A stretch of 64,000 bases of DNA, taken from the NCBI GenBank assembly GCA_934293005.1, contig CAKQYA010000003.1:1-64000 (forward strand). The letters are read 5' to 3'. Position numbers and translations under genes: made by a program. The notes beneath the pieces are model-generated. The model saw only the letters and a program-made list of their open reading frames with translations. It did not search any database and was not told where the DNA came from. Below, piece after piece: positions 1-8,618 of the stretch; the first letter of the stretch is position 1; every line of letters begins with the position of its first letter. The stretch comes from an uncultured Bacteroidaceae bacterium (lineage in GTDB: Bacteria > Bacteroidota > Bacteroidia > Bacteroidales > Bacteroidaceae).

Positions 1-508
1 GAATGTGTGTGGTGCATGGGACTGGGGGCGCGTCCCGAACGGATCCCGAAGGCTTCCCGAAGAAATGGAGGTCGGGGAATGACACAAGAGATGGCAAGAT
101 CATTTCATGAAGCCATGAAGGCCGAATCGACCAAAGAGACGCGAAGATCTGACATGAGGAACAGCATGAACACATTCCGATGTGGACATATGACACGGCA
201 TCCGGACATGATTTCTTTTAAAAAAACAAGTTTAAAAAACGAGCAAGCATACATTATAATATATATGCAATAAAAATGGTTTCGTTTTATACAGACTCAT
301 TCAGCCATTAAAACATACAAAAAGGCACAACAAGAAGGAATAATGCAGTCAAGACAAAAGGAAGCATATTCAAACAGCAATAGCAAAGCCACGTAAGGAA
401 ATTGCACCAACAGATGGAATGAACACGAATCGACAAGGACAAAAATCCATAAGAACTCGACATGAAAGAGGCGAAAGATGGCCATGAATTTTTAAATACT
501 TCATTTCG
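1..508. other. Left-edge region without a convincing gene
   Basis: No convincing gene is visible here. The longest frame, 7-273 on the plus strand, has no recognisable domain and a composition rich in Met, Arg and Lys unlike the neighbours, so it is not called. Positions 33-61 hold three TCCCGAA heptamers spaced 11 bp apart, described under findings. Positions 210-300 are AT-rich. The window edge may cut a gene or control region that would explain this stretch. Confidence 0.5.
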
Positions 509-540
509 TTTGACCCATTCAGTATTTTTACTTAACTTTG
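509..540 (+). promoter_or_regulatory. Bacteroidales-type promoter for the AraC-type gene
   Basis: TTTG at 509-512 and TAACTTTG at 533-540 are separated by 20 bp. This matches the known Bacteroidales -33/-7 architecture (TTTG, about 20 bp, TAnnTTTG). The expected start of transcription lies about 5-8 nt after the -7 box, almost on top of the ATG at 549. Confidence 0.75.
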
Positions 541-548
541 CCTGCGAA

Positions 549-911
549 ATGGACAATCCACTTACACACATGACTAAAATCTGCCAGTTGATTAAAAAAA
601 AGGCTTACAGAGATCCAGACTTTACGGCTTTGAAGCTGGCAAAGATGATAGGCGTGCGAGATTATGAGCTTTCAAGAATCTTGAAAAAGGATTTCGGAAA
701 GAATTTCACAACGATGGTTAACGGACTGAGGGTGAAAGACGCCATGAAATATTTAAGAGACGAGAGACTTAATGGAACTACCGTTGAAGATGTAGGGATG
801 ATGGCAGGTTTCAGCAACAGACAAACATTCTACAGCGAATTCAGAAAATATGCGGGATGCACCCCAGCGCAATACCGGCTCAGCCACAAACAAGGCACAC
901 CGCAAAACTGA
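549..911 (+). CDS. Small AraC-type helix-turn-helix regulator
   Basis: A 120-residue protein made almost entirely of an AraC-type DNA-binding domain: two helix-turn-helix units at about residues 20-65 and 68-112, ending in the family-typical pattern around GFSNRQTFYSEFRKYAG and CTPAQYR. It carries no ligand-binding or histidine-kinase domain, so what it senses is not visible. The frame stays open upstream to 462, but the promoter at 509-540 lies inside that extension, so the start must be 549 or the in-frame ATG at 570. With the 549 start the transcript would be nearly leaderless. It precedes the M49 peptidase gene on the same strand by about 130 bp; a functional link is not shown. Confidence 0.85.
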   Translation: MDNPLTHMTKICQLIKKKAYRDPDFTALKLAKMIGVRDYELSRILKKDFGKNFTTMVNGLRVKDAMKYLRDERLNGTTVEDVGMMAGFSNRQTFYSEFRKYAGCTPAQYRLSHKQGTPQN

Positions 912-1042
912 TTTCCACAAAACCGTACCGCCAAAGAACAAGAATCCAAAGCAGCATCGGCATGCGCGGCAATAGAGGACAGACAAAGGATTCCATGCCA
1001 AACAATAACTGGACAGAATGTGAAACAATAACAGACAAGATA

Positions 1043-3049
1043 ATGAAAGGTAAATTTATAGCAATTATGATTTCATCACTTATGACGATGAGCTGTTCAA
1101 ACATCAGCAAGGAACAGAACATTGAAAAAGACACATTTGAGTATGCCAACGAGCGTTTTGCAGATATACAGATGCTCCGCTACAAGGTCAGAGACTTCGA
1201 CAGCTTGACGTTGAAGCAGAAAACATTCATATACCATCTGCAAGAGGCTGCTCTATACGGGAGAGACATCCTCTTTGACCAAAACGGCAAATACAACCTC
1301 CGCATCAGAAAGATGCTCGAAGATGTTTACACTAATTATAATGGCGACCGCGACGACAAGGACTTCGTCGCTTTTGAGACATACCTGAAACGCATCTGGT
1401 TCAGCAATGGCATCCATCACCACTACGCCAGCGACAAGTTTGCGCCAGGTTTCAGCAAAGAGTGGCTCCTGAAACAGACAGAATGCCCTGAAGATTTGGC
1501 TGAAGTAATATTCAACCCCAAAATCATGCCAAAGAGAGTCAATCTGGCCGATGGCGAGGACCTCATCAAAAGCAGCGCTTGCAACTATTACGAGAACGTG
1601 ACGCAAGAAGAAGCCGAAGCCTTCTACAACAAGATGAAAGAAGAAGGCGACCAGCTTCATCCAATGATGTATGGAATGAACTCACGCTTGGTGAAAACGC
1701 CAGACGGAAAAATAACAGAGAAGAAATGGACCACAGAAGGCCTGTATGGCGCTGCCCTGAAGAAAATAGTTGAAAACCTAAAGCTGGCACGTCCTTACGC
1801 AGAAGACGAGCAGCAGCAGAAAGTGATCGACCTGCTGATATCATATTACAACACAGGCAGCCTGAAGACATTCGACGAATATTCAATAGCATGGGTTGAG
1901 GACACCAAGCCACTGGTAGACTTCGTCAACGGATTCATCGAATGCTACGGCGATCCTCTCGGACTTAAATGCTCATGGGAAAGCATCGTCAACTTCAAGG
2001 ACATCGAAGCCACAAAACGCACAGAAACATTGAGCGCAAACGCACAATGGTTTGAAGACAACAGTCCTGTGGCACCCGAATTCAAGAAAAAAGCCGTCAA
2101 AGGCATCACAGCAAAAGTCATCAACGCAGCCATACTGGCAGGAGACCTCTACCCTTCCACCGCCATCGGCATCAACTTGCCAAACAGCAATTGGGTAAGA
2201 GCCGAGCATGGATCCAAGTCTGTGACAATAAGCAACCTCACAGACGCCTACAATAAGGCAGGCAAAGGTAGCGGCATGCTTCAAGAATTTGCATACGGAC
2301 CGGAAGAAATCGAAATAGTGGAGAAATACGGCGACATCACCGACGACCTCCATACAGACCTGCACGAATGCCTTGGGCATGGCAGCGGCCGCCTGCTCGA
2401 CGGTGTGGACCCTGACAGCCTCAAAGCATATGGCAGCACCATCGAGGAAGCCAGAGCCGACCTTTTCGCCCTGTATTACCTCGCAGACCCAAAACTTGTA
2501 GAACTCGGCCTCATGCCTGATGCCGACGCTTACAAAGCAAGCTACATAGCCCAGATGCAGAACGGGCTCATCACGCAGATTGTGCGCATCGAGCTTGGCA
2601 ACAACATAGAAGAAGCGCACATGCGCAACCGCGCCCTCATCGCACGCTGGGCATACGAGCATGGCAAGAAAGACAACGTGATGGAAATAGCGAAGCGTGA
2701 TGGCAAGACATACGTGAAGATAAATGACTACGAGAAGCTAAGAGGACTTTTCGGCCAATTGCTTGCAGAGATACAGAGAGTGAAATCAACAGGCGACTTC
2801 AATGGCGCCCAGGCTCTTGTCGAAAACTATGGCGTGAAGATAGACCCAGAATTACACAAAGAAGTGCTGGAGCGATACAAAAAGCTCAACATTGCTCCAT
2901 ACAAAGGATTCATCAACCCTGTATACACAGCAGAGCGAGACAAGGACGGCAACATCACAGACGTCAAAGTATCATACGACGAAAGTTATGCAGATCAGAT
3001 GCTGCGATACAGCAAGGACTACTCTGCCCTTCCTCTGGTAAACGAATGA
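1043..3049 (+). CDS. Dipeptidyl-peptidase III family (M49) lipoprotein
   Basis: A 668-residue M49 metallopeptidase, a family that releases dipeptides from peptide N-termini. The zinc motif HECLGH starts at about residue 441 and the second motif EEARAD at about 468, both expected for M49. The start at 1043 gives a lipoprotein signal peptide with the lipobox MTMSC. The frame is open upstream to 857, but that part overlaps the AraC-type gene and has no signal-like features. Because of the lipobox it is probably periplasmic or outer-membrane anchored, whereas eukaryotic DPP III is cytosolic. It stops at 3049 and is followed by a structured gap before the next gene. Confidence 0.9.
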   Translation: MKGKFIAIMISSLMTMSCSNISKEQNIEKDTFEYANERFADIQMLRYKVRDFDSLTLKQKTFIYHLQEAALYGRDILFDQNGKYNLRIRKMLEDVYTNYNGDRDDKDFVAFETYLKRIWFSNGIHHHYASDKFAPGFSKEWLLKQTECPEDLAEVIFNPKIMPKRVNLADGEDLIKSSACNYYENVTQEEAEAFYNKMKEEGDQLHPMMYGMNSRLVKTPDGKITEKKWTTEGLYGAALKKIVENLKLARPYAEDEQQQKVIDLLISYYNTGSLKTFDEYSIAWVEDTKPLVDFVNGFIECYGDPLGLKCSWESIVNFKDIEATKRTETLSANAQWFEDNSPVAPEFKKKAVKGITAKVINAAILAGDLYPSTAIGINLPNSNWVRAEHGSKSVTISNLTDAYNKAGKGSGMLQEFAYGPEEIEIVEKYGDITDDLHTDLHECLGHGSGRLLDGVDPDSLKAYGSTIEEARADLFALYYLADPKLVELGLMPDADAYKASYIAQMQNGLITQIVRIELGNNIEEAHMRNRALIARWAYEHGKKDNVMEIAKRDGKTYVKINDYEKLRGLFGQLLAEIQRVKSTGDFNGAQALVENYGVKIDPELHKEVLERYKKLNIAPYKGFINPVYTAERDKDGNITDVKVSYDESYADQMLRYSKDYSALPLVNE

Positions 3050-3071
3050 CACACAACCCGACAAACGCATC

Positions 3072-3110
3072 AAGGCTCCAGAACACGCAAAGGCTGGAGC
3101 CTTCTGCGTG
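3072..3110 (+). terminator. Overlapping hairpins after the M49 gene
   Basis: Arms 3072-3081 (AAGGCTCCAG) and 3094-3103 (CTGGAGCCTT) make a perfect 10-bp stem with a 12-nt loop. A second, mutually exclusive hairpin uses CACGCA at 3084-3089 with TGCGTG at 3105-3110 around an inner AAGGC/GCCTT stem. There is no clear U-run, so this may be a terminator or a 3'-end stabiliser rather than a classical intrinsic terminator. Confidence 0.55.
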
Positions 3111-3129
3111 TCTCACAACACATCACAAC

Positions 3130-3702
3130 ATGGAAGACATACTTATCAACATAAAAAAAGAACTGCGAGCAAACATGAACGGCATCGCCTCTGCCCATAT
3201 GCGCCAGACAGACGACTACCGGATAAACTGGGGCATTGAGCTGCCACGGCTTAACAACATAGCGAAGGAATTTGAAGCAAGCAGGTCATTGGCGCAGAAA
3301 CTATGGAACGAGAGCGTGAGAGAATGCAAGATACTTGCCTGCATCCTCATGCCCACAGAAGAATGCGATGAAGACACATGCGACATATGGGCAGAAAGCA
3401 TACGTACCGAAGAAATAGCGATGATGTTTTGCCTATATCTCACGCAGCGGCTGCCATACGCAAGCACAAAAGCCTTTCAATGGATAGCAGGCAGCAACGC
3501 CATGCTTCACAACTGCGGCTACCTGACTTTGTGCCATCTCATGCGGAAGCATGACATGAGCGATGACGCGCAACAAGAATTTTTAGACCAAGCCAGCACG
3601 GCACTTGACAACAAATATGCTATTAAAGCTTTGCAGATTTATGCGTCATTGAGCAAAGATAAAGCAAAGAAAGTCAAAAATATTGCAGAATATTTGGGGT
3701 AG
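3130..3702 (+). CDS. DNA alkylation repair (AlkD-like, HEAT-repeat) protein
   Basis: A 190-residue all-helical protein resembling the AlkD / DNA alkylation repair family: an N-terminal stretch with NWGIELPRLNNIAKEF, then HEAT-like helices with LACILMP and WAESIRTEEIAMMF. AlkD glycosylases remove positively charged alkylated bases. Bacteroidota carry shorter relatives whose activity is unproven, and I cannot assign the catalytic residues with confidence. The start at 3130 is chosen because the upstream part of the open frame runs through the hairpin region and lacks similarity. The promoter of the following Fur-family gene overlaps the 3' end of this gene. Confidence 0.7.
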   Translation: MEDILINIKKELRANMNGIASAHMRQTDDYRINWGIELPRLNNIAKEFEASRSLAQKLWNESVRECKILACILMPTEECDEDTCDIWAESIRTEEIAMMFCLYLTQRLPYASTKAFQWIAGSNAMLHNCGYLTLCHLMRKHDMSDDAQQEFLDQASTALDNKYAIKALQIYASLSKDKAKKVKNIAEYLG

Positions 3703-3724
3703 AAATATAAAAGCTGTATATTTG
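3693..3724 (+). promoter_or_regulatory. Promoter of the Fur-family gene
   Basis: TTTG at 3693-3696 and TATATTTG at 3717-3724 are 20 bp apart, matching the Bacteroidales consensus. The -33 box lies inside the last codons of the AlkD-like gene, so the regulator can be transcribed independently. The -7 box is about 43 bp before the ATG at 3767. Confidence 0.7.
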
Positions 3725-3766
3725 TTGCGATATTGCGGACAGACGTACACAAAACAAAGAAAAGCC

Positions 3767-4318
3767 ATGCAGACAACAAAGTCGGCCCACGACATACTGG
3801 CTCAATACATGACAGAGCGGAACATGAGAAAAACTCCAGAACGCTTCGTGGTCATGGACACTTTGATGCAGGCTGAAGGACATTTCAGCGCAGATCAATT
3901 ACTGAAAATGATGCCAGCCGACTTTCACGTGAGCCGCGGCACTATATACAACACCATGTCACTCCTCGTAGATTGCGGCCTTGCCTACGAATACCACATT
4001 GGTGGAGCCACGCTGTATGAGCGCGCCTACCGCAACCACGTCCACAGCCACTACATATGCACAGGATGCAACAAAATGTGGGATTTGCACAACGAAGAGA
4101 TAGACAAAGCCGTCTCTTGTTCAAAGACGCCGAAATTCAAAAAGATAAGGAGCAGCACCTATCTTTACGGTCTGTGCAACATCTGCCAAGCCAAATTGGC
4201 CAGAGTGAAGAAGAAAATGGAAAAAGACAGGCTTGCCAACATGAGCAGAGAAGAAAGACGCTTTGCCCGTATAGGCAAAGAACTTGCAGAAGCATCAGAA
4301 TGGTTCAAGCAGGAATGA
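3767..4318 (+). CDS. Fur-family metal-dependent transcriptional regulator
   Basis: A 183-residue Fur-superfamily repressor. The N-terminal winged helix has the pattern RKTPERFVVMDTL...FHVSRGTIYNTMSLLVDCGL. The dimerisation/metal domain contains a His-rich segment (NHVHSHYIC) and two CxxC pairs (CTGC and CNIC) that would bind structural zinc. The last 35 residues form a Lys/Glu/Arg-rich helical tail longer than in typical Fur proteins of about 140-150 residues. Whether it responds to iron, zinc or peroxide cannot be decided from sequence. It is followed by purA after 76 bp on the same strand. The start at 3767 fits the promoter at 3693-3724. Confidence 0.88.
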   Translation: MQTTKSAHDILAQYMTERNMRKTPERFVVMDTLMQAEGHFSADQLLKMMPADFHVSRGTIYNTMSLLVDCGLAYEYHIGGATLYERAYRNHVHSHYICTGCNKMWDLHNEEIDKAVSCSKTPKFKKIRSSTYLYGLCNICQAKLARVKKKMEKDRLANMSREERRFARIGKELAEASEWFKQE

Positions 4319-4394
4319 CATCAGCGCCATGTCAGGCCGCATTAAAAACAGGATACAAGAAAACAAAAAACATAACATTCAAAAAACAGACACA

Positions 4395-5663
4395 ATGAAA
4401 GTAGATGTTCTTTTGGGTCTTCAATGGGGAGACGAAGGTAAAGGAAAAGTAGTGGACGTCCTCACTCCACGTTATGACGTAGTAGCACGATTCCAGGGCG
4501 GTCCAAACGCAGGACACACACTCGAATTTAAAGGAGAGAAATACGTGCTACGCTCTATCCCATCGGGCATTTTCCAGGGAGACAAAATCAATATCATAGG
4601 CAACGGAGTGGTGCTTGCACCAGATTTGTTCATGGACGAAGCTAAAGACCTGGAGAAGTCGGGACATGAACTGAAGTCACGTCTACACATCTCAAAGAAG
4701 GCACATCTCATCATGCCTACTCACCGTCTGCTTGATGCCGCATACGAAGCAGCCAAGGGCAAAAACAAAGTGGGCACTACAGGCAAGGGCATCGGTCCGA
4801 CATACACAGACAAGACAAGTCGCAACGGACTCCGTGTAGGCGACATCCTTGACAACTTTGAGGAAAAGTATGCAGCACACAAGGCACGTCATGAAAAGAT
4901 GCTCAAAGCACTCAACTACACCGACTATGACATCACAGAGGTTGAAAAGAAATGGATGGAGGGCATCGAGTATCTCAGACAGTTCCCGCTTGTAGACTCT
5001 GAGCACGAAATAAACAACATACTCAAGTCGGGCAAATCCATCCTATGCGAAGGCGCACAAGGCACAATGCTTGATGTCGACTTTGGCTCATACCCATTTG
5101 TCACTTCATCAAACACAATCTGCGCAGGTGCCTGCATCGGCCTCGGCATCGGCCCCAACAAGATTGGCGATGTGTTTGGCATCATCAAGGCATACTGCAC
5201 ACGCGTAGGCGCAGGACCATTCCCCACAGAGCTTTTCGATGAAACAGGCGACAAGATACGCGCTATCGGCCATGAGTATGGAGCTGTGACAGGCCGCGAG
5301 CGCCGTTGTGGCTGGATCGACCTCGTAGCGCTGCGCTACGCTATCATGGTCAGCGGCGTGACAAAGCTCATCATGATGAAGAGCGACGTGCTCGATGGCT
5401 TTGAGACAATAAAGGCATGCACAGCATACAAGCTCAAGGACGGCACAGTCACACGAGACTTCCCATACGACATCAGCGATGGCCTCATCGAACCTATCTA
5501 CACAGAGATTCCTGGATGGAAGACAGACCTCACACAAATCACAAGCGAGAAACAGTTCCCTAAAGCATTCTCCGACTACATAGCGTTCTTGGAGAAGGAG
5601 TTGGAAACTCCAATCACCATCGTCAGCGTAGGCCCAGACCGTGCTCAGACTATTGAAAGATAA
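4395..5663 (+). CDS. purA: Adenylosuccinate synthetase
   Basis: A 422-residue enzyme that joins IMP and aspartate using GTP, the first committed step to AMP. The P-loop GDEGKGK lies at residues 12-18, with catalytic Asp13 and His41 in NAGHT. The TGKGIGPTYTDK and GCGWIDL-type segments (here RRCGWIDL) are also present. Length is normal for the family. The ATG at 4395 gives the standard MKVDVLLGLQWG start; the longer frame upstream overlaps the Fur-family gene and is not used. A strong hairpin terminator follows at 5728-5766. Confidence 0.97.
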   Translation: MKVDVLLGLQWGDEGKGKVVDVLTPRYDVVARFQGGPNAGHTLEFKGEKYVLRSIPSGIFQGDKINIIGNGVVLAPDLFMDEAKDLEKSGHELKSRLHISKKAHLIMPTHRLLDAAYEAAKGKNKVGTTGKGIGPTYTDKTSRNGLRVGDILDNFEEKYAAHKARHEKMLKALNYTDYDITEVEKKWMEGIEYLRQFPLVDSEHEINNILKSGKSILCEGAQGTMLDVDFGSYPFVTSSNTICAGACIGLGIGPNKIGDVFGIIKAYCTRVGAGPFPTELFDETGDKIRAIGHEYGAVTGRERRCGWIDLVALRYAIMVSGVTKLIMMKSDVLDGFETIKACTAYKLKDGTVTRDFPYDISDGLIEPIYTEIPGWKTDLTQITSEKQFPKAFSDYIAFLEKELETPITIVSVGPDRAQTIER

Positions 5664-5727
5664 TCCGCAACGAGCGGAATAACAGTATTTTTCAATATCA
5701 TTCGCTAAGCACACTCATGTATGAAAT

Positions 5728-5766
5728 AAGCACCCACATGCTACCGAAAAGAGCATGTGGGTGCTT
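5728..5766 (+). terminator. Intrinsic terminator of purA
   Basis: A 15-bp perfect stem (5728-5742 with 5752-5766, core GCACCCACATGC) and a 9-nt loop are followed by TTAT. It lies between the convergent purA and M20 hydrolase genes and could serve both. Confidence 0.85.
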
Positions 5767-5837
5767 TTATGTACAGGACCTCACCAGACACAGACAAGGG
5801 CACAGCCTAAGAGCGGCCATCACCTCACAATCAAAAC

Positions 5838-6917
5838 TCATATATTCGAATTCAATTTTGCTGAATATCGTGTGAGAAGTTTCACATACATGTCCACAGC
5901 CTGCTCCATCTCAGATATCCTGATAAATTCATCAGCCGTATGAGAACGAGACGATTCGCCAGGACCAAGCTTCAAAGAAGGGAAACGCATAAGAGCCTGA
6001 TCTGACAACGTAGGCGAGCCAAAAGGCTTCAAGCCATTCTCAACACATATCTGAACAAAAGGATGGGAAGGATCAATGCGCGATGACGACAAACGGAAAG
6101 AGCGCGCTTTAAGCTCTGAAGAGAGGTGCGCCCTGAAATACTCAAATATGTCCTCATTGCTGTAACACTCATTAGAACGCACATCAATAGTGAAGGCACA
6201 TGCATCAGGAATGACATTATGCTGGGTGCCAGCATTGACAATAGTCACGGTATTCTTCACAGGCCCGAGCAATTCAGTCTTTAGAGGAAACTGCCATTCA
6301 GACAGCCATTTGATGTCATCCATCGCATGATAGATTGCATTATCCCCCTCATCGCGGGCTGCATGCCCTGCTCTTCCATGGGCTATGGCATCAATAACCA
6401 TAAGACCTTTTTCTGCAATAGCAGGCTGCATGCCTGTGGGCTCCCCCACAATAGCAAAGTCAACAGCAGGCAACAGAGGAAGAACACATTCTATGCCATT
6501 CTTTCCGCTCACCTCCTCTTCGCAACTGGCAAGATATATCATATTGAAAGCCGTGTCTTGCGAATTGAGAATCAAAAAAGTCTGAAGCAGAGTCATGAGT
6601 CCGCCGCCACAATCATTACTGCCCAGCCCATACAGCATGTCTCCCTCTTGCATCGGCGCGAAAGGATCACGCTGCCAGCCCACCACAGGCTTCACAGTAT
6701 CAATATGCGCATTAAGCAGAATAACAGGCTTTGCATCATCCCACGCCTTGCTGAGACACCAAAGATTGTTACCCTTACGATTAGGACAAAGGTTCTTTGC
6801 CCGAAGATAATCTTCCAATATGTCAGCCGCATCAGTCTCGTCCCTGCTGATGCTTGGTGTAGCAATAAGTCTGCTGAGGAGTGCAACAGCCTCATTTATA
6901 TGTTCTTTATTAGCCAT
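5838..6917 (-). CDS. M20-family metallo-hydrolase (ArgE/DapE-like deacylase)
   Basis: A 359-residue di-zinc amidohydrolase of the M20 family. Metal ligands are visible as His71/Asp73 (HIDT), Asp102 (NDCGGG), the catalytic and metal Glu cluster at 133-135 (CEEEVSG) and a C-terminal His (SRSHTADEF). Relatives in Bacteroidota act in arginine or lysine biosynthesis, removing acetyl or succinyl groups from amino-acid intermediates; the acyl group cannot be chosen from sequence. It is transcribed divergently from glyS and faces purA tail to tail. No arginine or lysine pathway gene is adjacent, apart from asd and dapB elsewhere in the window. Confidence 0.85.
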   Translation of the reverse strand: MANKEHINEAVALLSRLIATPSISRDETDAADILEDYLRAKNLCPNRKGNNLWCLSKAWDDAKPVILLNAHIDTVKPVVGWQRDPFAPMQEGDMLYGLGSNDCGGGLMTLLQTFLILNSQDTAFNMIYLASCEEEVSGKNGIECVLPLLPAVDFAIVGEPTGMQPAIAEKGLMVIDAIAHGRAGHAARDEGDNAIYHAMDDIKWLSEWQFPLKTELLGPVKNTVTIVNAGTQHNVIPDACAFTIDVRSNECYSNEDIFEYFRAHLSSELKARSFRLSSSRIDPSHPFVQICVENGLKPFGSPTLSDQALMRFPSLKLGPGESSRSHTADEFIRISEMEQAVDMYVKLLTRYSAKLNSNI

Positions 6918-6975
6918 TTTCGACGATTTGTATTTTTTTACGATGTAAAATTACCACTTTTTGACGAGAAACTCG

Positions 6976-6983
6976 TAACTTTG
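6976..6983 (+). promoter_or_regulatory. -7 box of the glyS promoter
   Basis: TAACTTTG matches TAnnTTTG and is followed by GC. It sits about 40 bp before the glyS ATG. No TTTG is found at the ideal distance upstream, so only the -7 element is supported. Confidence 0.5.
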
Positions 6984-7024
6984 CAAATAAATTGTATATG
7001 AAACAATAAAAAAACAACAATATA

Positions 7025-8578
7025 ATGGCACAGCAAGAAGATATTTTCAAGAAAGTGGTAAGCCACTGTAAGGAATACGGATTCGTGTTCCCTTCATCAG
7101 ACATCTATGACGGACTCGGCGCAGTTTACGACTATGGTCAGAACGGTGTGGAGCTGAAAAACAACATCAAGCAATACTGGTGGCAGTATATGGTGCTGCT
7201 CCATGAGAACATCGTAGGTCTGGACTCAGCCATTTTCATGCACCCAACTATCTGGAAGGCTTCAGGCCACGTTGACGCATTCAACGATCCGCTCATTGAC
7301 AACCGCGATTCAAAGAAACGATACCGCGCAGACGTCCTCATCGAGGACCAGATTGCCAAGTATGATGAAAAGATTGAGAAGGAAGTGGCAAAAGCCAAGA
7401 AGCGTTTCGGCGATGCCTTTGACGAAACACAGTACAGAGCCACATCCCCAAAAGTGCTTGAGGAGACAGCCAAGCGCGACGCGCTTCATCAGCGCTATCA
7501 AGACGTCATGAATGCTCCAGGCGGCATCGACCTCGACGGAATGAAGCAAATCATCCTCGATGAAGGCATCGTATGTCCAATCTCTGGCACAAGAAACTGG
7601 ACAGACGTCCGTCAGTTCAACCTGATGTTCAAGACTGAGATGGGTGCATCAGCCGATGGCACAAGCACGATCTATCTGCGTCCTGAGACAGCACAAGGCA
7701 TCTTTGTCAACTACCTCAACGTTCAGAAGACAGGCCGAATGAAAATTCCATTTGGCATCGCCCAGATAGGCAAAGCTTTCCGCAACGAGATTGTAGCCCG
7801 TCAGTTCATCTTCCGCATGCGCGAGTTTGAGCAGATGGAGATGCAGTTCTTCGTAAAGCCTGGCACAGAGCTTCAATGGTTCGCAGAATGGAAGAAACGT
7901 CGTATGGCATGGCATCAGGCACTTGGTTTCGGTGCTGAAAACTACCGTTTCCACGATCACGACAAGCTCGCTCACTATGCAAATGCGGCAACAGACATTG
8001 AATTCAAGATGCCATTTGGCTTCAAAGAGGTGGAGGGTGTGCACTCACGCACCGACTTCGACCTCTCGCAGCACGCCAAGTTCTCAGGAAAGAAGATTGA
8101 ATATTTCGACCCAGAAGACAACACTTCCTACACTCCATACGTCATCGAGACATCAATCGGCGTAGACCGCATGTTCCTCTCCGTGATGTGCCACAGCTAT
8201 TGCGAGGAGAAGCTTGAAGACGGTCAGACACGCATCGTGCTCCGTCTGCCTGCAGCATTAGCTCCTGTGAAGCTCGCTGTGTTCCCTCTCACAAAGAAAG
8301 ACGGTCTTCCCGAGAAGGCTCATGAAATCATCAATGACCTCAAGTTCCACTTCAACTGCAAGTATGAGGAGAAAGATCAGATTGGCAAACGCTACCGTCG
8401 TCAAGATGCCATAGGCACACCATTCTGCGTGACTGTTGACAACCAAACGCTTGAAGACAACACTGTCACACTTCGCTACCGTGATTCAATGAAGCAGGAA
8501 CGTGTTAACATCAGCGACCTGCGCGGCATCATTGAGGATCAGGTGTCTATCCCCAGCCTGCTCAAGAACCTGAAGTAA
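7025..8578 (+). CDS. glyS: Glycyl-tRNA synthetase, dimeric class II type
   Basis: A 517-residue class II synthetase that charges tRNA-Gly. It is the alpha2 form shared with eukaryotes, archaea and Bacteroidota, not the alpha/beta tetramer of Proteobacteria. Evidence includes motif 2 around FRNEIVARQFIFRMREFEQ, the RPETAQGIF block, motif 3 ETSIGVDRMFL, and a C-terminal anticodon-binding domain beginning near LAPVKLAVFPL. The N-terminus AQQEDIFKKVVSHCKEYGFVF is standard. An FKBP lipoprotein gene follows 40 bp downstream and may be cotranscribed. Confidence 0.96.
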   Translation: MAQQEDIFKKVVSHCKEYGFVFPSSDIYDGLGAVYDYGQNGVELKNNIKQYWWQYMVLLHENIVGLDSAIFMHPTIWKASGHVDAFNDPLIDNRDSKKRYRADVLIEDQIAKYDEKIEKEVAKAKKRFGDAFDETQYRATSPKVLEETAKRDALHQRYQDVMNAPGGIDLDGMKQIILDEGIVCPISGTRNWTDVRQFNLMFKTEMGASADGTSTIYLRPETAQGIFVNYLNVQKTGRMKIPFGIAQIGKAFRNEIVARQFIFRMREFEQMEMQFFVKPGTELQWFAEWKKRRMAWHQALGFGAENYRFHDHDKLAHYANAATDIEFKMPFGFKEVEGVHSRTDFDLSQHAKFSGKKIEYFDPEDNTSYTPYVIETSIGVDRMFLSVMCHSYCEEKLEDGQTRIVLRLPAALAPVKLAVFPLTKKDGLPEKAHEIINDLKFHFNCKYEEKDQIGKRYRRQDAIGTPFCVTVDNQTLEDNTVTLRYRDSMKQERVNISDLRGIIEDQVSIPSLLKNLK

Positions 8579-8618
8579 GCAGACGCATCCAGATGTAAAT
8601 AATCACTTCACTACAATA

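Noticed and set aside
7..273. 88-codon open frame at the left edge
   Set aside because: No recognisable domain, atypical composition and no promoter; it overlaps the phased heptamers and an AT-rich stretch. It may be the accidental opening of a non-coding region.
857..1042. N-terminal extension of the M49 peptidase
   Set aside because: It overlaps the AraC-type gene and has no family similarity; the ATG at 1043 gives a complete lipoprotein signal.
1973..2662. 229-codon minus-strand frame inside the M49 gene
   Set aside because: Shadow of the plus-strand gene, with Cys/Val/Phe-rich translation typical of antisense frames and no domain.
5109..5714. 201-codon minus-strand frame inside purA
   Set aside because: Antisense shadow of a conserved core gene; the translation shows no domain.
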